From an uncultured Peptoniphilus sp. (GTDB lineage: Bacteria > Bacillota > Clostridia > Tissierellales > Peptoniphilaceae): DNA of 64,000 bases. The notes under the pieces are model-generated. The model saw only the letters and a list, made by a program, of their open reading frames with translations. It ran no database searches and had not been told where the DNA came from. The stretch's first letter is position 1; every line of letters starts with the position of its first letter. The DNA lies in contig NZ_CALUAA010000009.1 in assembly GCF_943913915.1 (NCBI RefSeq), positions 5,041 to 69,040 on the forward strand, in the 5' to 3' direction. The position numbers and the translations under genes were made by a program. Shown here piece by piece: positions 45,936 through 56,056 of this stretch.

Positions 45936-47204
45936 TTATTCGTCCTCTTCTCGCTCGATGCGGTAAACATTGGCGCCCAGACCCCGGAATTTTTCCTCGA
46001 TATCTTCATATCCCCTGTCAATGTGATAGATATCGCGAATGGTGGTCTTTCCTTCGGCAACGAGGCCGACGAGAATAAGGGCGGCACCTGCCCGCAAATC
46101 GCTCGCCTTAACGGAGGTTCCCGTCAGGTGTTTCGGACCGACTACCACGGCACTTCGTCCGTCAATTTTAATATCGGCGCCCATTTTCTTAAACTCATCC
46201 ACGTGCATAAAGCGGTTTTCGAAGACGGTCTCGATGGTAACATTGCTTCCCTTACACTGGGTCATGTAGGCCATAAATTGCGCCTGCATATCTGTCGGAA
46301 ATCCCGGATAGGGGAGGGTCTTGATGTCGATGGTTTCGGGGATCGCTGCCCCCTTTACCCTCACATTTTCCCCTTCTTCAATAATCTCGCAGCCTGATTC
46401 TTTGAGCTTGGCTATAACAGGTTTAATGTGACTTGTAATGACATTTTCAACAAGCACATCGCCCCCTGTAATGGCTGCGGCCACCATAAAGGTACCCGCT
46501 TCGATGCGGTCAGGAATAATGGCGTGGCGCGCGCCACCCAGTTTTTCCACCCCGTCAATTCGAATGGTGGAAGTGCCGGCGCCGGTTACTTTCGCACCGA
46601 GCTTTCTTAAAAAATTCGACAGGTCGACGATTTCAGGTTCTTTTGCGGCATTTTCGATCACCGTCTCCCCTTCCGCCAAGACGGCGGCCATCATAATATT
46701 TTCAGTAGCGCCGACAGAGGGGAAGTCCAAATAAATCTTATCACCCTTTAAGCGATCGCAGGAAGCTGTAATGTTTCCGATATCTTCCTGAATCTGCGCG
46801 CCCAAAGCACGGAAACCCTTTAGATGGTAGTCGATAGGCCTCGCACCGATAGAACAGCCCCCGGGAAGAGAGTTTTCCGTTCTGCCAAGCCGCGCCAAAA
46901 GCGGCCCCATTACAAGAAAGGAGGCGCGCATTTTATTCATCAGTTCAAAAGGTGTGCGATATTCGTGCAGGCCGGAGGAGTTGATTTTAAGTTTACCCTT
47001 GCCCAATTTTTCAACCGTGGAACCTAAAGATTCCAACAGTTCGCACATAATGTGTACATCTTGCAGTTCCGGTACTTCTTCTAAATAAATATCTTCTGTG
47101 CCTAAAAGACAGGCGGCTAATATCGGCAGTGCCGCATTTTTCGCGCCGCTGATGCGTACGCGGCCTTTTAAGGCGGGACTTTTTTCCACGACTATTCTTT
47201 CCAA
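45936..47204 (-). CDS. murA: UDP-N-acetylglucosamine 1-carboxyvinyltransferase (MurA)
   Basis: MurA makes the first committed step of peptidoglycan synthesis by adding enolpyruvate to UDP-GlcNAc. The 422-residue product contains RISGAKNAALPILAACLL and the active-site loop LPGGCSIGARPIDYH, with the cysteine that fosfomycin targets. The start is TTG 47204 behind GGGGAG. The downstream gap to the peptide transporter is 74 bp without a clear terminator, so read-through is possible. Confidence 0.96.
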   Translation of the reverse strand: MERIVVEKSPALKGRVRISGAKNAALPILAACLLGTEDIYLEEVPELQDVHIMCELLESLGSTVEKLGKGKLKINSSGLHEYRTPFELMNKMRASFLVMGPLLARLGRTENSLPGGCSIGARPIDYHLKGFRALGAQIQEDIGNITASCDRLKGDKIYLDFPSVGATENIMMAAVLAEGETVIENAAKEPEIVDLSNFLRKLGAKVTGAGTSTIRIDGVEKLGGARHAIIPDRIEAGTFMVAAAITGGDVLVENVITSHIKPVIAKLKESGCEIIEEGENVRVKGAAIPETIDIKTLPYPGFPTDMQAQFMAYMTQCKGSNVTIETVFENRFMHVDEFKKMGADIKIDGRSAVVVGPKHLTGTSVKASDLRAGAALILVGLVAEGKTTIRDIYHIDRGYEDIEEKFRGLGANVYRIEREEDE

Positions 47205-47269
47205 ATACGATCTCCCCTTACTAAAACGATTTATTATCTTGATGCCCGATAGGGCGAGTTTTTAAACAT

Positions 47270-47309
47270 AATAAGAACGCTCGGAGTGCATACTCTAAGC
47301 GTTCTTATT
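47270..47309 (-). terminator. Long hairpin after the glycolytic operon
   Basis: A stem of about 18 bp with one mismatch (47270-47287 with 47292-47309) around a 4-base loop lies between the glyoxalase-like gene and murA. The following T run is poor, so termination is likely but not certain. Confidence 0.55.
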
Positions 47310-47366
47310 GTATCATATTTAACCTGTATTGTCGGTGGTTGCCCGCCTTTTGCCAAGTCTTTGATA

Positions 47367-47741
47367 TCAGTTTTTGCGGATGACTTCGGTCTTGTAACCG
47401 TCGGGATCGGTGACAAAAAAGTAGCGCGGCGGATCGCCGGGAAGGCCCATAAGGTCCGTTACCTCAAAGCCCGCTTCTTTCATTCGCTTATGTTCCGCTT
47501 CCAGATCGTCGGCGTAAACGGCGACGTGACCGTACCCGTCTCCCAGATCATAAGCTCCGTGACCGATATTATAGGTGAGCTCGAGCTCCGTGTCGTCTCC
47601 TTCAAGGGAGAGGTAAACCAGTTTAAAACCGTCTTCCGAGTGGTCTTTTTCTCTCGTCACTTTGTAGCCTAAAGCTTCTTCGTAAAAGCGAATCGACGCT
47701 TCTAAATCTTTTACGCGAATACAGGTGTGTGCATATTTCAT
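47367..47741 (-). CDS. Lactoylglutathione lyase-like VOC protein
   Basis: The 124-residue protein starts MKYAHTCIRVKDLEASIRFY and has two beta-alpha-beta-beta-beta modules of the vicinal oxygen chelate fold. Candidate metal ligands are His5, Glu (in ELELTYN), His (in GHVAVY) and Glu (in YKTEVI), the glyoxalase I set. Glyoxalase detoxifies methylglyoxal, a by-product of triose phosphates, so its place after the glycolytic genes fits. It overlaps the previous gene (ATGA). Confidence 0.88.
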   Translation of the reverse strand: MKYAHTCIRVKDLEASIRFYEEALGYKVTREKDHSEDGFKLVYLSLEGDDTELELTYNIGHGAYDLGDGYGHVAVYADDLEAEHKRMKEAGFEVTDLMGLPGDPPRYFFVTDPDGYKTEVIRKN

Positions 47742-48181
47742 GCTCTCACTCTTTCTATTTTGTCTACATAGACGCCTCTGTCTACAATAGGGTCGTATTC
47801 AATGCGGTGAAGGCTCGCCTTTTTTACCGAGACGATGTCGCCTGTGATCTCTTCGATCGTGTAGCCGAGACTCGGCTGATGGGCGACAAACAAAATCGGT
47901 TCATCGGTTATATATTCCTTCATATTCCGCCAACGGGTGGCGTCTTTATAGCTCACGACTTTCACATCGTGAACACCCAGTTTCTTTGCAACGACCTCTG
48001 CCGTTTCCACGGCGCGCTTATATTCCGAGACGATGATTTTTTGCGGAAGGGGCCATTCTCTTCTTAAAAAAGCATCGGCCGTGTCTTCCGCCTGAAAGAT
48101 CCCCTCTTGTGTCAGGGCTCTTTCCTCGTCTCGATCGGCAAAGCTTTCCGCCTTACCGTGTCGCATGAGATATAAAATCAT
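47738..48181 (-). CDS. Histidine phosphatase family protein (SixA-like)
   Basis: The 147-residue protein opens MILYLMRHGKAES with the catalytic RHG motif and has IVSEYKRAVETAEVVAKKL and LFVAHQPSLGY with the second histidine. Its short form is like SixA, a phosphohistidine phosphatase, but other small phosphate esters are possible. It lies 9 bp after eno and overlaps the glyoxalase-like gene. Confidence 0.85.
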   Translation of the reverse strand: MILYLMRHGKAESFADRDEERALTQEGIFQAEDTADAFLRREWPLPQKIIVSEYKRAVETAEVVAKKLGVHDVKVVSYKDATRWRNMKEYITDEPILFVAHQPSLGYTIEEITGDIVSVKKASLHRIEYDPIVDRGVYVDKIERVRA

Positions 48182-48190
48182 TTTTGCCTC

Positions 48191-49480
<1,290 letters not shown>

Positions 49481-50992
49481 TTATTTCCATAAACTGCGGC
49501 CGGTCATGGCCTCGGGTTTTTCGATGTAAAGCTCTTCCAACATCGTCGGCGCAATATCGGCGAGGATGCCATCATCTAACTGCCGTTCAAATCCGACGGG
49601 AATTAAAAATACGGGATTGGTGGTGTGGGATGTGACGGGGTTGCCTTCTTCATCCTTCATAACGTCACAGTTGCCGTGATCCGCCGTAATGAGAGCCCGT
49701 CCGCCTTTTTTCTCTAAAGCGTCCAAAACTTTTCCAAGGGATTCATCTACCGCCTCCACCGCCTTCACGGCGGCGTCCAATACGCCGGTGTGGCCTACCA
49801 TGTCGGGGTTTGCGTAATTTACGATGTAAACATCGGCAAGATCCTTGTTAATGGCATTAATCAGCTGACGCCCTACAAGATCGGCGCGCATCTCCGGCTC
49901 CAGATCGTAAGTGGCCACTTTCGGCGAGGGCACGAGGATGCGATATTCTCCCATATAGGGATTCTCTCTGCCGCCGCTTAAGAAGAATGTCACATGGGCG
50001 TATTTTTCAGTTTCGGCAATGCGAAGCTGCTTCAGTCCCTGATCAGAAATCACTTCTCCGAAGGTATCTTTTAGCTCTTCTTTCGGATACATAATGTGAG
50101 TACCCGGAATGGTTTCGTCGTAATCGGTCATGGTGATCATATGCACTTTCGGGAATACCTTCCGCACAAAACCGTCGAAATCAGGATCGGTAAAGGTGCG
50201 CACAATTTCCCGGGCACGATCGGGCCGGAAGTTGAAGAATAAGAACACGTCTCCGTCTTTAATGCGGCCTACGGCTTTGCCGTCTCGCTCAAGATAAGCC
50301 GGTTCGAAAAATTCATCCGTATTGTGTTCTCTGTAAGAGTCTGCGATAAGGTCGTCGGCACTTGTGTAGTCTCGTCCTCTGCTCTGGGTGAAGAGATCAT
50401 AGGCAACTTCTACACGTTCCCAGCGGGTATCTCTGTCCATGGCGTAAAAGCGGCCGATTAAGCTCACCACTTCCCCGGCACCTATAGCCGAAAGGTCCTC
50501 TTGAAGCTTTTTAATTTCTTCCCGAGCCGATGTGGGCGGCACGTCTCTACCGTCTAAAATGGCGTGAATATAAATCTTTTCCACACCCGCTTCTTTGGCG
50601 AGTTTTACGAGAGAGACAAGGTGATCGCGGTGAGAGTGAACGCCGCCCTCGGATACAAGCCCTATTAAATGAAGAGCGTGGTCTTTCGCCTTCAAAAAGC
50701 CTTCCTGTAGCACCGGATTTTTCGCCAATGTGCCGTCTTTCGCATCGCGAGAAATTCGCGTAAGTTCTTGGTACACCACTCGGCCGGCGCCGATATTGGT
50801 GTGGCCCACTTCGGAGTTTCCCATTTGACCGTCAGGTAGACCAACCGCTTCCCCTGAAGCTTCAAGCTTTCCGTAGCCATTTTCCATCAAGCGGTCCAGT
50901 ACCGGCGTATGAGCCTGATCGAAGGCATTGTACGGGCCTCCTTCAGCAAGACCCAGTCCGTCGAGTATGGCAAGTAAAAGAGGCTTAGACAT
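49481..50992 (-). CDS. gpmI: 2,3-bisphosphoglycerate-independent phosphoglycerate mutase
   Basis: GpmI interconverts 3- and 2-phosphoglycerate with two Mn ions. The 503-residue product has LLAILDGLGLAEGG at the start and the phosphorylated serine in MGNSEVGHTNIGAGR, plus the late ALITADHGNCDVM metal site. The ATG at 50992 is used (GAGG upstream); a TTG five codons earlier is rejected. It overlaps the tpiA stop by 8 bp. Confidence 0.97.
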   Translation of the reverse strand: MSKPLLLAILDGLGLAEGGPYNAFDQAHTPVLDRLMENGYGKLEASGEAVGLPDGQMGNSEVGHTNIGAGRVVYQELTRISRDAKDGTLAKNPVLQEGFLKAKDHALHLIGLVSEGGVHSHRDHLVSLVKLAKEAGVEKIYIHAILDGRDVPPTSAREEIKKLQEDLSAIGAGEVVSLIGRFYAMDRDTRWERVEVAYDLFTQSRGRDYTSADDLIADSYREHNTDEFFEPAYLERDGKAVGRIKDGDVFLFFNFRPDRAREIVRTFTDPDFDGFVRKVFPKVHMITMTDYDETIPGTHIMYPKEELKDTFGEVISDQGLKQLRIAETEKYAHVTFFLSGGRENPYMGEYRILVPSPKVATYDLEPEMRADLVGRQLINAINKDLADVYIVNYANPDMVGHTGVLDAAVKAVEAVDESLGKVLDALEKKGGRALITADHGNCDVMKDEEGNPVTSHTTNPVFLIPVGFERQLDDGILADIAPTMLEELYIEKPEAMTGRSLWK

Positions 50993-51716
50993 GGGAGACC
51001 TCGTCAATAATTCCCTTGAAGGAATCAGCCTTTAAGCTGGCGCCGCCTACGAGGACGCCGTCGATGTCGCCGGCCTTTAAAAAACCCGCCACATTGTCGG
51101 CTTTCACGCTGCCGCCGTAGAGAATTCTTACATCCTCACGTCGATCTTCGGGAAGTTCTTTTCTGATTTCCGCAATAACCTCGTTGGCGTCCTCCGCGCT
51201 CGCGGTTTTTCCCGTGCCGATAGCCCAAATAGGCTCGTAGGCCAGGAGGAAGTCCTCATCGTCTACAGATTCAAGGGCCGAGTGTACCTGATCTTTTAAA
51301 AAGTCCATGCGCTTGCCGCTGTTATAAACTTCTTCGTCTTCGCCGAAACAGATAATGGGCGTAAGGCCCACTTCCAGAGCGCGAGCGATTTTCTTCTGAA
51401 TCACTTCATCGCTTTCGCCTCTTCCGCGGCATTCGCTGTGGCCGATGATCACGTAGCGGCAGCCCATGTCTTTCAGCATTTCTCCGGCAATTTCTCCCGT
51501 ATGGGCGCCGAAGGAATCTTCCGAAAGGTTTTGAGCAGCCAGTTTAAAGTCCGTCTTTTCCATATGAGACCCTACCAGGTCTAAGTGGGTAAAGGGCGGC
51601 GCAATAATGATTTCCGCGCCCTTTGCATCTACAGAAACCAGCTCTTTTATAAGCTCTTCCCCTTCTTTCAGGGTGGTATTCATTTTCCAGTTGCCGGCAA
51701 CTACTTTTTGTCTCAT
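50985..51716 (-). CDS. tpiA: Triosephosphate isomerase
   Basis: TPI interconverts dihydroxyacetone phosphate and glyceraldehyde 3-phosphate. The 243-residue product begins MRQKVVAGNWKMN, carries the catalytic Glu in AYEPIWAIGTG, and has the His loop VIIGHSECRGRGESDE. The usual GHSERR reads GHSECR here, a small departure near the active site. ATG 51716 follows GAGGTGTAAG; the ATG lies one base after the pgk stop. Confidence 0.97.
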   Translation of the reverse strand: MRQKVVAGNWKMNTTLKEGEELIKELVSVDAKGAEIIIAPPFTHLDLVGSHMEKTDFKLAAQNLSEDSFGAHTGEIAGEMLKDMGCRYVIIGHSECRGRGESDEVIQKKIARALEVGLTPIICFGEDEEVYNSGKRMDFLKDQVHSALESVDDEDFLLAYEPIWAIGTGKTASAEDANEVIAEIRKELPEDRREDVRILYGGSVKADNVAGFLKAGDIDGVLVGGASLKADSFKGIIDEVSHV

Positions 51717-51717
51717 C

Positions 51718-52896
51718 TTACACCTCTTCAATGGCCTGAATGGCGGGAAGGGATTTGCCCTCTAAAAATTCCAAGCTGGCGCCGCCGCCCGATGAAATAT
51801 GGCTCATCTTGTCGGCAAGGCCGGCCTGGGTAATGGCCGCCGCCGAGTCGCCGCCGCCGATGACCACGTCTGCATCGAGGGCACCCAGTAATTCGGCGAG
51901 GGCTACCGTGCCCTTGTCGAAAGGTTTGGTTTCAAAAACGCCGGCAGGTCCGTTCCAGACGACAGATTTCGCAGTCTTTAAAACTTCTCCGTAGCGGCGC
52001 ACCGTGTCCTCTCCGATATCCAGCGCCATTTCATCGTCGCCGATAGCATCAACCGATACGGTGTGAGCGGTTTTCGGCTCATCAATCCCCTTCGCTACCA
52101 CGAGATCTGTGGGAAGGAGGAGTTTCACGCCCTTTTCTTCCGCTTTTTCCACAAGCATCTTCGCCCGTTCCATTTCCCCTTCTTCCACGAGAGAGGCGCC
52201 CATATTCTTTCCTTCACTTAAGAGGAAAGTATTGGCCATGGCGCCTACGATTAAAATACCGTCGCATACTTCCATTAAGTGCTCGATCACGGCAATTTTA
52301 TCACTGACCTTGGCGCCCCCTAAAATGGCGATAAAGGGACGTTTCGGATTGTTTAAAAGATCCGAAAGCACCTCTACTTCCTTGCCCATTAAAAAGCCGA
52401 GGGCCGAGGGAAGTTCCTTTACGATGCCCACATTGGATGCGTGGGCGCGGTGGGCAGTGCCGAAAGCGTCGTTCACATAGCAGTCGGCAAGGGATGCCAG
52501 TTCCTTTGCAAAGGCGGGATCATTTTTCTTTTCTTCGTTTCTGAAACGGAGATTTTCTAAAAGGCCGATTTCGCCGGGTTTCAGTTCCCGAGCCATACGG
52601 GCCACATTGTCGTCCACGACGAGGCCGGAAAACATGGGGACAATATCTTTTCCCAATACTTTTTGAGCGGCCTTTCGCACAGGTTCCATACTGAATGCTT
52701 CGTCGTATTCCCCTTTCGGGCGGCCGCGGTGGCTCATTAAGATCACGGCGGCGCCTTGATCTAAAAGATAGTCGATAGTTGGCTTCGCCGCTTCGATGCG
52801 GGTCGTGTCGGTTACTTTTTTATCCTTTACGGGAACATTAAAATCTACCCTGACGAGGACCGTCTTCCCCGAAAGATTTAGTGCTTGAATATCCAT
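51718..52896 (-). CDS. pgk: Phosphoglycerate kinase
   Basis: PGK makes ATP from 1,3-bisphosphoglycerate. The 392-residue product has VLVRVDFNVPVKDKKV, the SHRGRPKGEYDEAFSMEPV loop and the C-terminal GGGDSAAAITQAGLADKMSH hinge. It is the second gene after gap, separated by a terminator-like hairpin. ATG 52896 follows TTGGAGGTTTT. Confidence 0.98.
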   Translation of the reverse strand: MDIQALNLSGKTVLVRVDFNVPVKDKKVTDTTRIEAAKPTIDYLLDQGAAVILMSHRGRPKGEYDEAFSMEPVRKAAQKVLGKDIVPMFSGLVVDDNVARMARELKPGEIGLLENLRFRNEEKKNDPAFAKELASLADCYVNDAFGTAHRAHASNVGIVKELPSALGFLMGKEVEVLSDLLNNPKRPFIAILGGAKVSDKIAVIEHLMEVCDGILIVGAMANTFLLSEGKNMGASLVEEGEMERAKMLVEKAEEKGVKLLLPTDLVVAKGIDEPKTAHTVSVDAIGDDEMALDIGEDTVRRYGEVLKTAKSVVWNGPAGVFETKPFDKGTVALAELLGALDADVVIGGGDSAAAITQAGLADKMSHISSGGGASLEFLEGKSLPAIQAIEEV

Positions 52897-52907
52897 AAAA
52901 CCTCCAA

Positions 52908-52933
52908 GAAAAATCGAGCCCCTAAGAGCTCGA
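52908..52933 (-). terminator. Terminator or attenuator between gap and pgk
   Basis: TCGAGC (plus inner pairs, 8 bp with one wobble) pairs 52914-52921 with 52926-52933 around a 4-base loop. It is followed by TTTTT and, 12 bp later, the pgk start. It could lower distal gene expression relative to gap. Confidence 0.7.
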
Positions 52934-52939
52934 CCTCAT

Positions 52940-53950
52940 TTACATTTTTTCTGCAACTAAGCTTGCCAAGTCGATAACTCGTTGACTGTAACCCCATTCA
53001 TTGTCGTACCAGGAGAAAACTTTTACGAATTTTCCGTGGGCCAAGGTAAGGGATGCGTCGAAGATAGAAGCGTGGGGGTCGGCAATAATGTCGGAAGAGA
53101 CGATGGGATCTTCCGTGTAAGCTAAAATGCCTTTCATCGGACCTTCCGCCGCTTTCTTAATAGCTGCATTAATTTCTTCCACAGTGGCTTCTTTTTCAAG
53201 TTCGAAGACCATGTCGGTAATGGAACCGGTGGGAACGGGAACACGAAGAGCGTGTCCGTCTAATTTTCCGGCGAGTTCGGGAATAACTTGTGCTACGGCC
53301 TTTGCAGCACCTGTAGAGGTGGGGATAATATTTTCCGCCGCGGCACGCGCTCTTCTCCAGTCTTTTTTGTGTTTAGCGTCGTGAATGTGTTGGTCATTGG
53401 TATAGGCGTGAACCGTTGTCATCATGCCCTTTTCAATGCCGAAAGTATCGAGTATAATTTTGGTCACCGGCGCCATGCAGTTGGTGGTGCAGGATGCGTT
53501 GGATAAGAAGTGGTGTTTTTCGTTGTCGTAAAGATCGTCGTTGACGCCCATAACGATGGTAATATCTTCACCCTTCGTAGGAGCGGATACGATAACCTTT
53601 TTAGCGCCTGCGTCGAAGTGCTTTTGAGCACCTTCTCTATCTTTAAATGCGCCCGTAGTGTCGATGACGATGTCCACCTTGTTTTCTTTCCAGGGAATGT
53701 TTACGGGATCACGTTGATCGGAAATGACAATGTCTTGACCGTCGATTTTAAAGCCCTTATCCGTTACTTCGATTTCGCCGGGGTAACGACGATATACCGT
53801 ATCGTATTTAAATAAGTGAGCCATTAAATTCCAATCGCCGCTGGCATTTAATTGAACCAGTTCAAAAGGTAAATCCTTGCGAAGACAAATCCCTCGCACT
53901 ACGTCGCGACCGATGCGACCAAAACCGTTTACGCCTACACGAATTGACAT
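52940..53950 (-). CDS. gap: Glyceraldehyde-3-phosphate dehydrogenase
   Basis: GAPDH oxidises glyceraldehyde 3-phosphate. The 336-residue product has VGVNGFGRIGRDVVRG and the catalytic Cys154 in SNASCTTNC. The cofactor loop reads LNASGDW (residues 34-40), lacking the Asp that usually selects NAD in glycolytic enzymes; the NAS pattern recalls NADP-linked GapB. Cofactor use is therefore open. It heads the operon; no cggR gene lies upstream. Its promoter is an extended -10 at 54042-54050. Confidence 0.96.
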   Translation of the reverse strand: MSIRVGVNGFGRIGRDVVRGICLRKDLPFELVQLNASGDWNLMAHLFKYDTVYRRYPGEIEVTDKGFKIDGQDIVISDQRDPVNIPWKENKVDIVIDTTGAFKDREGAQKHFDAGAKKVIVSAPTKGEDITIVMGVNDDLYDNEKHHFLSNASCTTNCMAPVTKIILDTFGIEKGMMTTVHAYTNDQHIHDAKHKKDWRRARAAAENIIPTSTGAAKAVAQVIPELAGKLDGHALRVPVPTGSITDMVFELEKEATVEEINAAIKKAAEGPMKGILAYTEDPIVSSDIIADPHASIFDASLTLAHGKFVKVFSWYDNEWGYSQRVIDLASLVAEKM

Positions 53951-54041
53951 TGTTTCCTCCTTAAAATGTAAGTTCGTTTTTGTATTTATTGTTCATATAC
54001 CCATGAAATGGTCATAGGTATCGATTAAAACCTTCGATTTC

Positions 54042-54050
54042 ATCATATCA
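54042..54050 (-). promoter_or_regulatory. Extended -10 promoter of the glycolytic operon
   Basis: The minus strand reads TGATATGAT, a TGn-extended -10, with a poor -35 (TCGCAT at 17 bp). The leader to the gap ATG is about 85 bases. Confidence 0.5.
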
Positions 54051-54097
54051 GAAACTGACCGCCGATGCGACATTTACTATAAAAGAAAGGACAAAAT

Positions 54098-54607
54098 ATG
54101 CTCTTCATACTTCTCGGTCCTTCGGGATCCGGGAAAACCACTCAGGCGGAAAAACTCGCCGAGCTTCCCGGCTTCCGTAAAATTATCACCGCCACCACCC
54201 GCCCCAAGCGAGCGGGGGAAAAGGACGGGCGAGATTACTACTTTTTATCGGATGAACTATACGACGAAAAATTAAACCGCGGCGAACTCTTAGCCCCTAC
54301 GAAAATCCACGGCGCCCGCTACGGTATTCCTAAGGAAGATCTCCTCTCTCTCGCCCGATCGAAAATGCGCCACGGCGTCGTGGTCCTGGACGACCGCGGC
54401 GCAAAAGAACTTCAATCACTGGGCGCCATCACCATTTTCTTGACACTACCTGAAAAAGAGCGACACCGCCGCCTGGATCTCCGCAGGGAAAAGGGACGTT
54501 TTCGAAGAGAAATTATGGACTTTTCCGCCGATTATACCCTCTCCTCGGAAGGCACGATAGAAGAGGTCTTTCGCTCTATAAAAAGCTATGTGGAGAAGCA
54601 TTTATAA
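54098..54607 (+). CDS. Guanylate kinase-like protein
   Basis: The 169-residue protein has a P-loop LLGPSGSGKTTQAEKL and the GMP-binding stretch TATTRPKRAGEKDGRDYYFLS. It is shorter than normal Gmk (about 200 residues) and lies alone, not near rpoZ, so it may be a second, specialised kinase. Divergent from gap. ATG 54098 follows AAAGGACAAAAT. Confidence 0.82.
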   Translation: MLFILLGPSGSGKTTQAEKLAELPGFRKIITATTRPKRAGEKDGRDYYFLSDELYDEKLNRGELLAPTKIHGARYGIPKEDLLSLARSKMRHGVVVLDDRGAKELQSLGAITIFLTLPEKERHRRLDLRREKGRFRREIMDFSADYTLSSEGTIEEVFRSIKSYVEKHL

Positions 54608-54652
54608 AATTCTCCTGTTTTTTATAAAAAACGCTCTCCATTCACCTCGTTG

Positions 54653-54661
54653 TGCTACACT
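54653..54661 (+). promoter_or_regulatory. Possible extended -10 for the DMT transporter gene
   Basis: TGCTACACT resembles the extended -10 elements before ggt and the stalk-domain gene (TGCTATACT, TGCTACAAT). No -35 is clear. Confidence 0.35.
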
Positions 54662-54677
54662 ATTTTCGAGGTGTGAT

Positions 54678-55625
54678 ATGAATTTAATATATGTTTTTGT
54701 CGCAGCATTTCTTTTTTCATCTATGGAAGTCGCCATCAAATTAACCGGCGGCGCCTTCCATCCGGTGCAGTTGAATCTTATCCGCTTTTTTGTCGCGGCC
54801 CTGATTCTCTTTCCTATGAGTAAAAGAGAACTTAAAAAAGCACATTACGAACTAAACGGAAAAGATTACATACACTTCGCCCTTTCGGGCTTTCTGTGCA
54901 TCGTCGTCTCCATGACCTTCTACACCCTGTCAGTTTCGTTTTTAGACGCCCATGTGGCGGGAATTTTATTTTGTTCCAATACTTTTTTCTCCATGATCCT
55001 CGCGCACTTTTTTACATCGGAAAAAATCAGCCGCAGAACCTTTTGCTCTGTCCTTCTTTCTTTTGTAGGATTTCTTATTTTAGTCAATCCCCTTCATTTT
55101 AAAGGCTCCTTCTTAGGGGTGTTCATCATCTCGATTTCAGCCTTAACCTTCTCCCTCTACGCCTTGGTGGGAAAAATACTCTATAAAGAAAAGCCCTTTA
55201 AGGCGCCGACCATTACATCCTATTCCTTCTTCTTCGGCGTAGCGGAGCTTTTGATCTTGATCGGCCTTTCCCACACGGACCTGGCGACCACATTTCTGAA
55301 CAGTATAGGCTTGGATCTTTTTATCGACATCCCTGTGTTTACCGGAATCAATAGAGATAACATTCTCATTCTCCTCTACATCTGTATCTTCGTCACAGGT
55401 ATCGGCTTTGCAAGCCACTTCTTCGCAGTTGAGAAAAATCCCGTGTCCATATCTTCACTGGTCTTCGCCGTAAAACCTGTACTCTCCCCCATAATGGCGG
55501 CGATTTTTTTGGGCGATATCATCTATCCTCATGAAGTCGTGGGCATCGTTATGATCTCCGTAGCCTCAAGCCTTATCTTTATGGAACAAAGTGTAAAGGA
55601 AAGAAGAGTGAAAGCTCATTTATAA
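54678..55625 (+). CDS. DMT-superfamily (EamA) transporter
   Basis: The 315-residue protein has about ten membrane segments in two EamA repeats and begins MNLIYVFVAAFLFSSMEVAIK. Such carriers move metabolites or amino acids out of or into cells; the substrate is unknown. An in-frame run of 30 codons upstream (from 54588) is ignored because GAGGTGTGAT precedes ATG 54678. Confidence 0.9.
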   Translation: MNLIYVFVAAFLFSSMEVAIKLTGGAFHPVQLNLIRFFVAALILFPMSKRELKKAHYELNGKDYIHFALSGFLCIVVSMTFYTLSVSFLDAHVAGILFCSNTFFSMILAHFFTSEKISRRTFCSVLLSFVGFLILVNPLHFKGSFLGVFIISISALTFSLYALVGKILYKEKPFKAPTITSYSFFFGVAELLILIGLSHTDLATTFLNSIGLDLFIDIPVFTGINRDNILILLYICIFVTGIGFASHFFAVEKNPVSISSLVFAVKPVLSPIMAAIFLGDIIYPHEVVGIVMISVASSLIFMEQSVKERRVKAHL

Positions 55626-55632
55626 GCAATAA

Positions 55633-55678
55633 AAAACAAGTAAGTGTTACTCTTATGGATACACTTACTTGTTTTTTT
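55633..55678 (+). terminator. Terminator after the DMT transporter gene
   Basis: A stem of about 13 bp (AACAAGTAAGTGT with ACACTTACTTGTT) with a loop of about 13 bases is followed by seven T. Confidence 0.85.
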
Positions 55679-55684
55679 AATTCT

Positions 55685-55810
55685 CTATCCTTTTACCGAA
55701 CCCGATGTCAGGCCGGATATCAGGAATTTTCTGAAGAGGAGAGCACCCAAGGCCGGCGGAATAATAGAGATTATTCCCACAGCGGCGATAATGCCGTAAT
55801 TAATGGCATA
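55685..55810 (-). pseudogene. Relic: C-terminal end of a carbohydrate ABC permease
   Basis: About 41 codons remain on the minus strand: INYGIIAAVGIISIIPPALG, then LFRKFLISGLTSGSVKG and a stop. This is the end of MalG/UgpE-type sugar permeases (last helix plus the terminal GSVKG). The 5' part is missing. Directly across the break, the plus strand carries the end of an ABC ATPase, so the two genes have been joined head to head by loss of their starts. Confidence 0.75.
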
Positions 55811-55813
55811 GCG

Positions 55814-56053
55814 GGCATCCGTGCAGAAGATGTTACCATTACAGAAGGCGACAAATTTATAATCGATATCATCGAAAACCTGGGCAGCGAACAACTGGTG
55901 ACTTTAAAATACATGACGGAACATGAACGGTTCCTCGTCGTAAAATCGCCTAGCCATATACATTACGAACTGAGAGAAAAAGTAAATGCAGATTTTTCAA
56001 AAGAAAACCTCCACTTTTTCGACGGCACCACGGAGGAATGCATTACAGAGTAA
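55814..56053 (+). pseudogene. Relic: C-terminal end of a sugar ABC ATPase (UgpC/MsmX-type)
   Basis: From GIRAEDVTITEGDK, through ENLGSEQLVTLKYM to KENLHFFDGTTEECITE, this matches the regulatory C-terminal (TOBE-like) end of UgpC/MalK/MsmX ATPases (GIRPED, LGSE, LHxFD motifs). The ATPase core is missing. It still has its own terminator at 56057-56088. A longer open frame from 55655 starts inside another terminator and is not a real gene. Confidence 0.75.
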
Positions 56054-56056
56054 AGG

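Noticed and set aside
54051..54097. A cggR regulator gene before gap
   Set aside because: No such gene is present; the gene upstream is a divergent guanylate-kinase-like gene.
55655..56053. A 132-codon frame that could be called an intact hypothetical protein
   Set aside because: Its start lies inside a terminator, its first third is antisense to a permease end, and only the last part resembles an ABC ATPase, so it is a fusion of relics.
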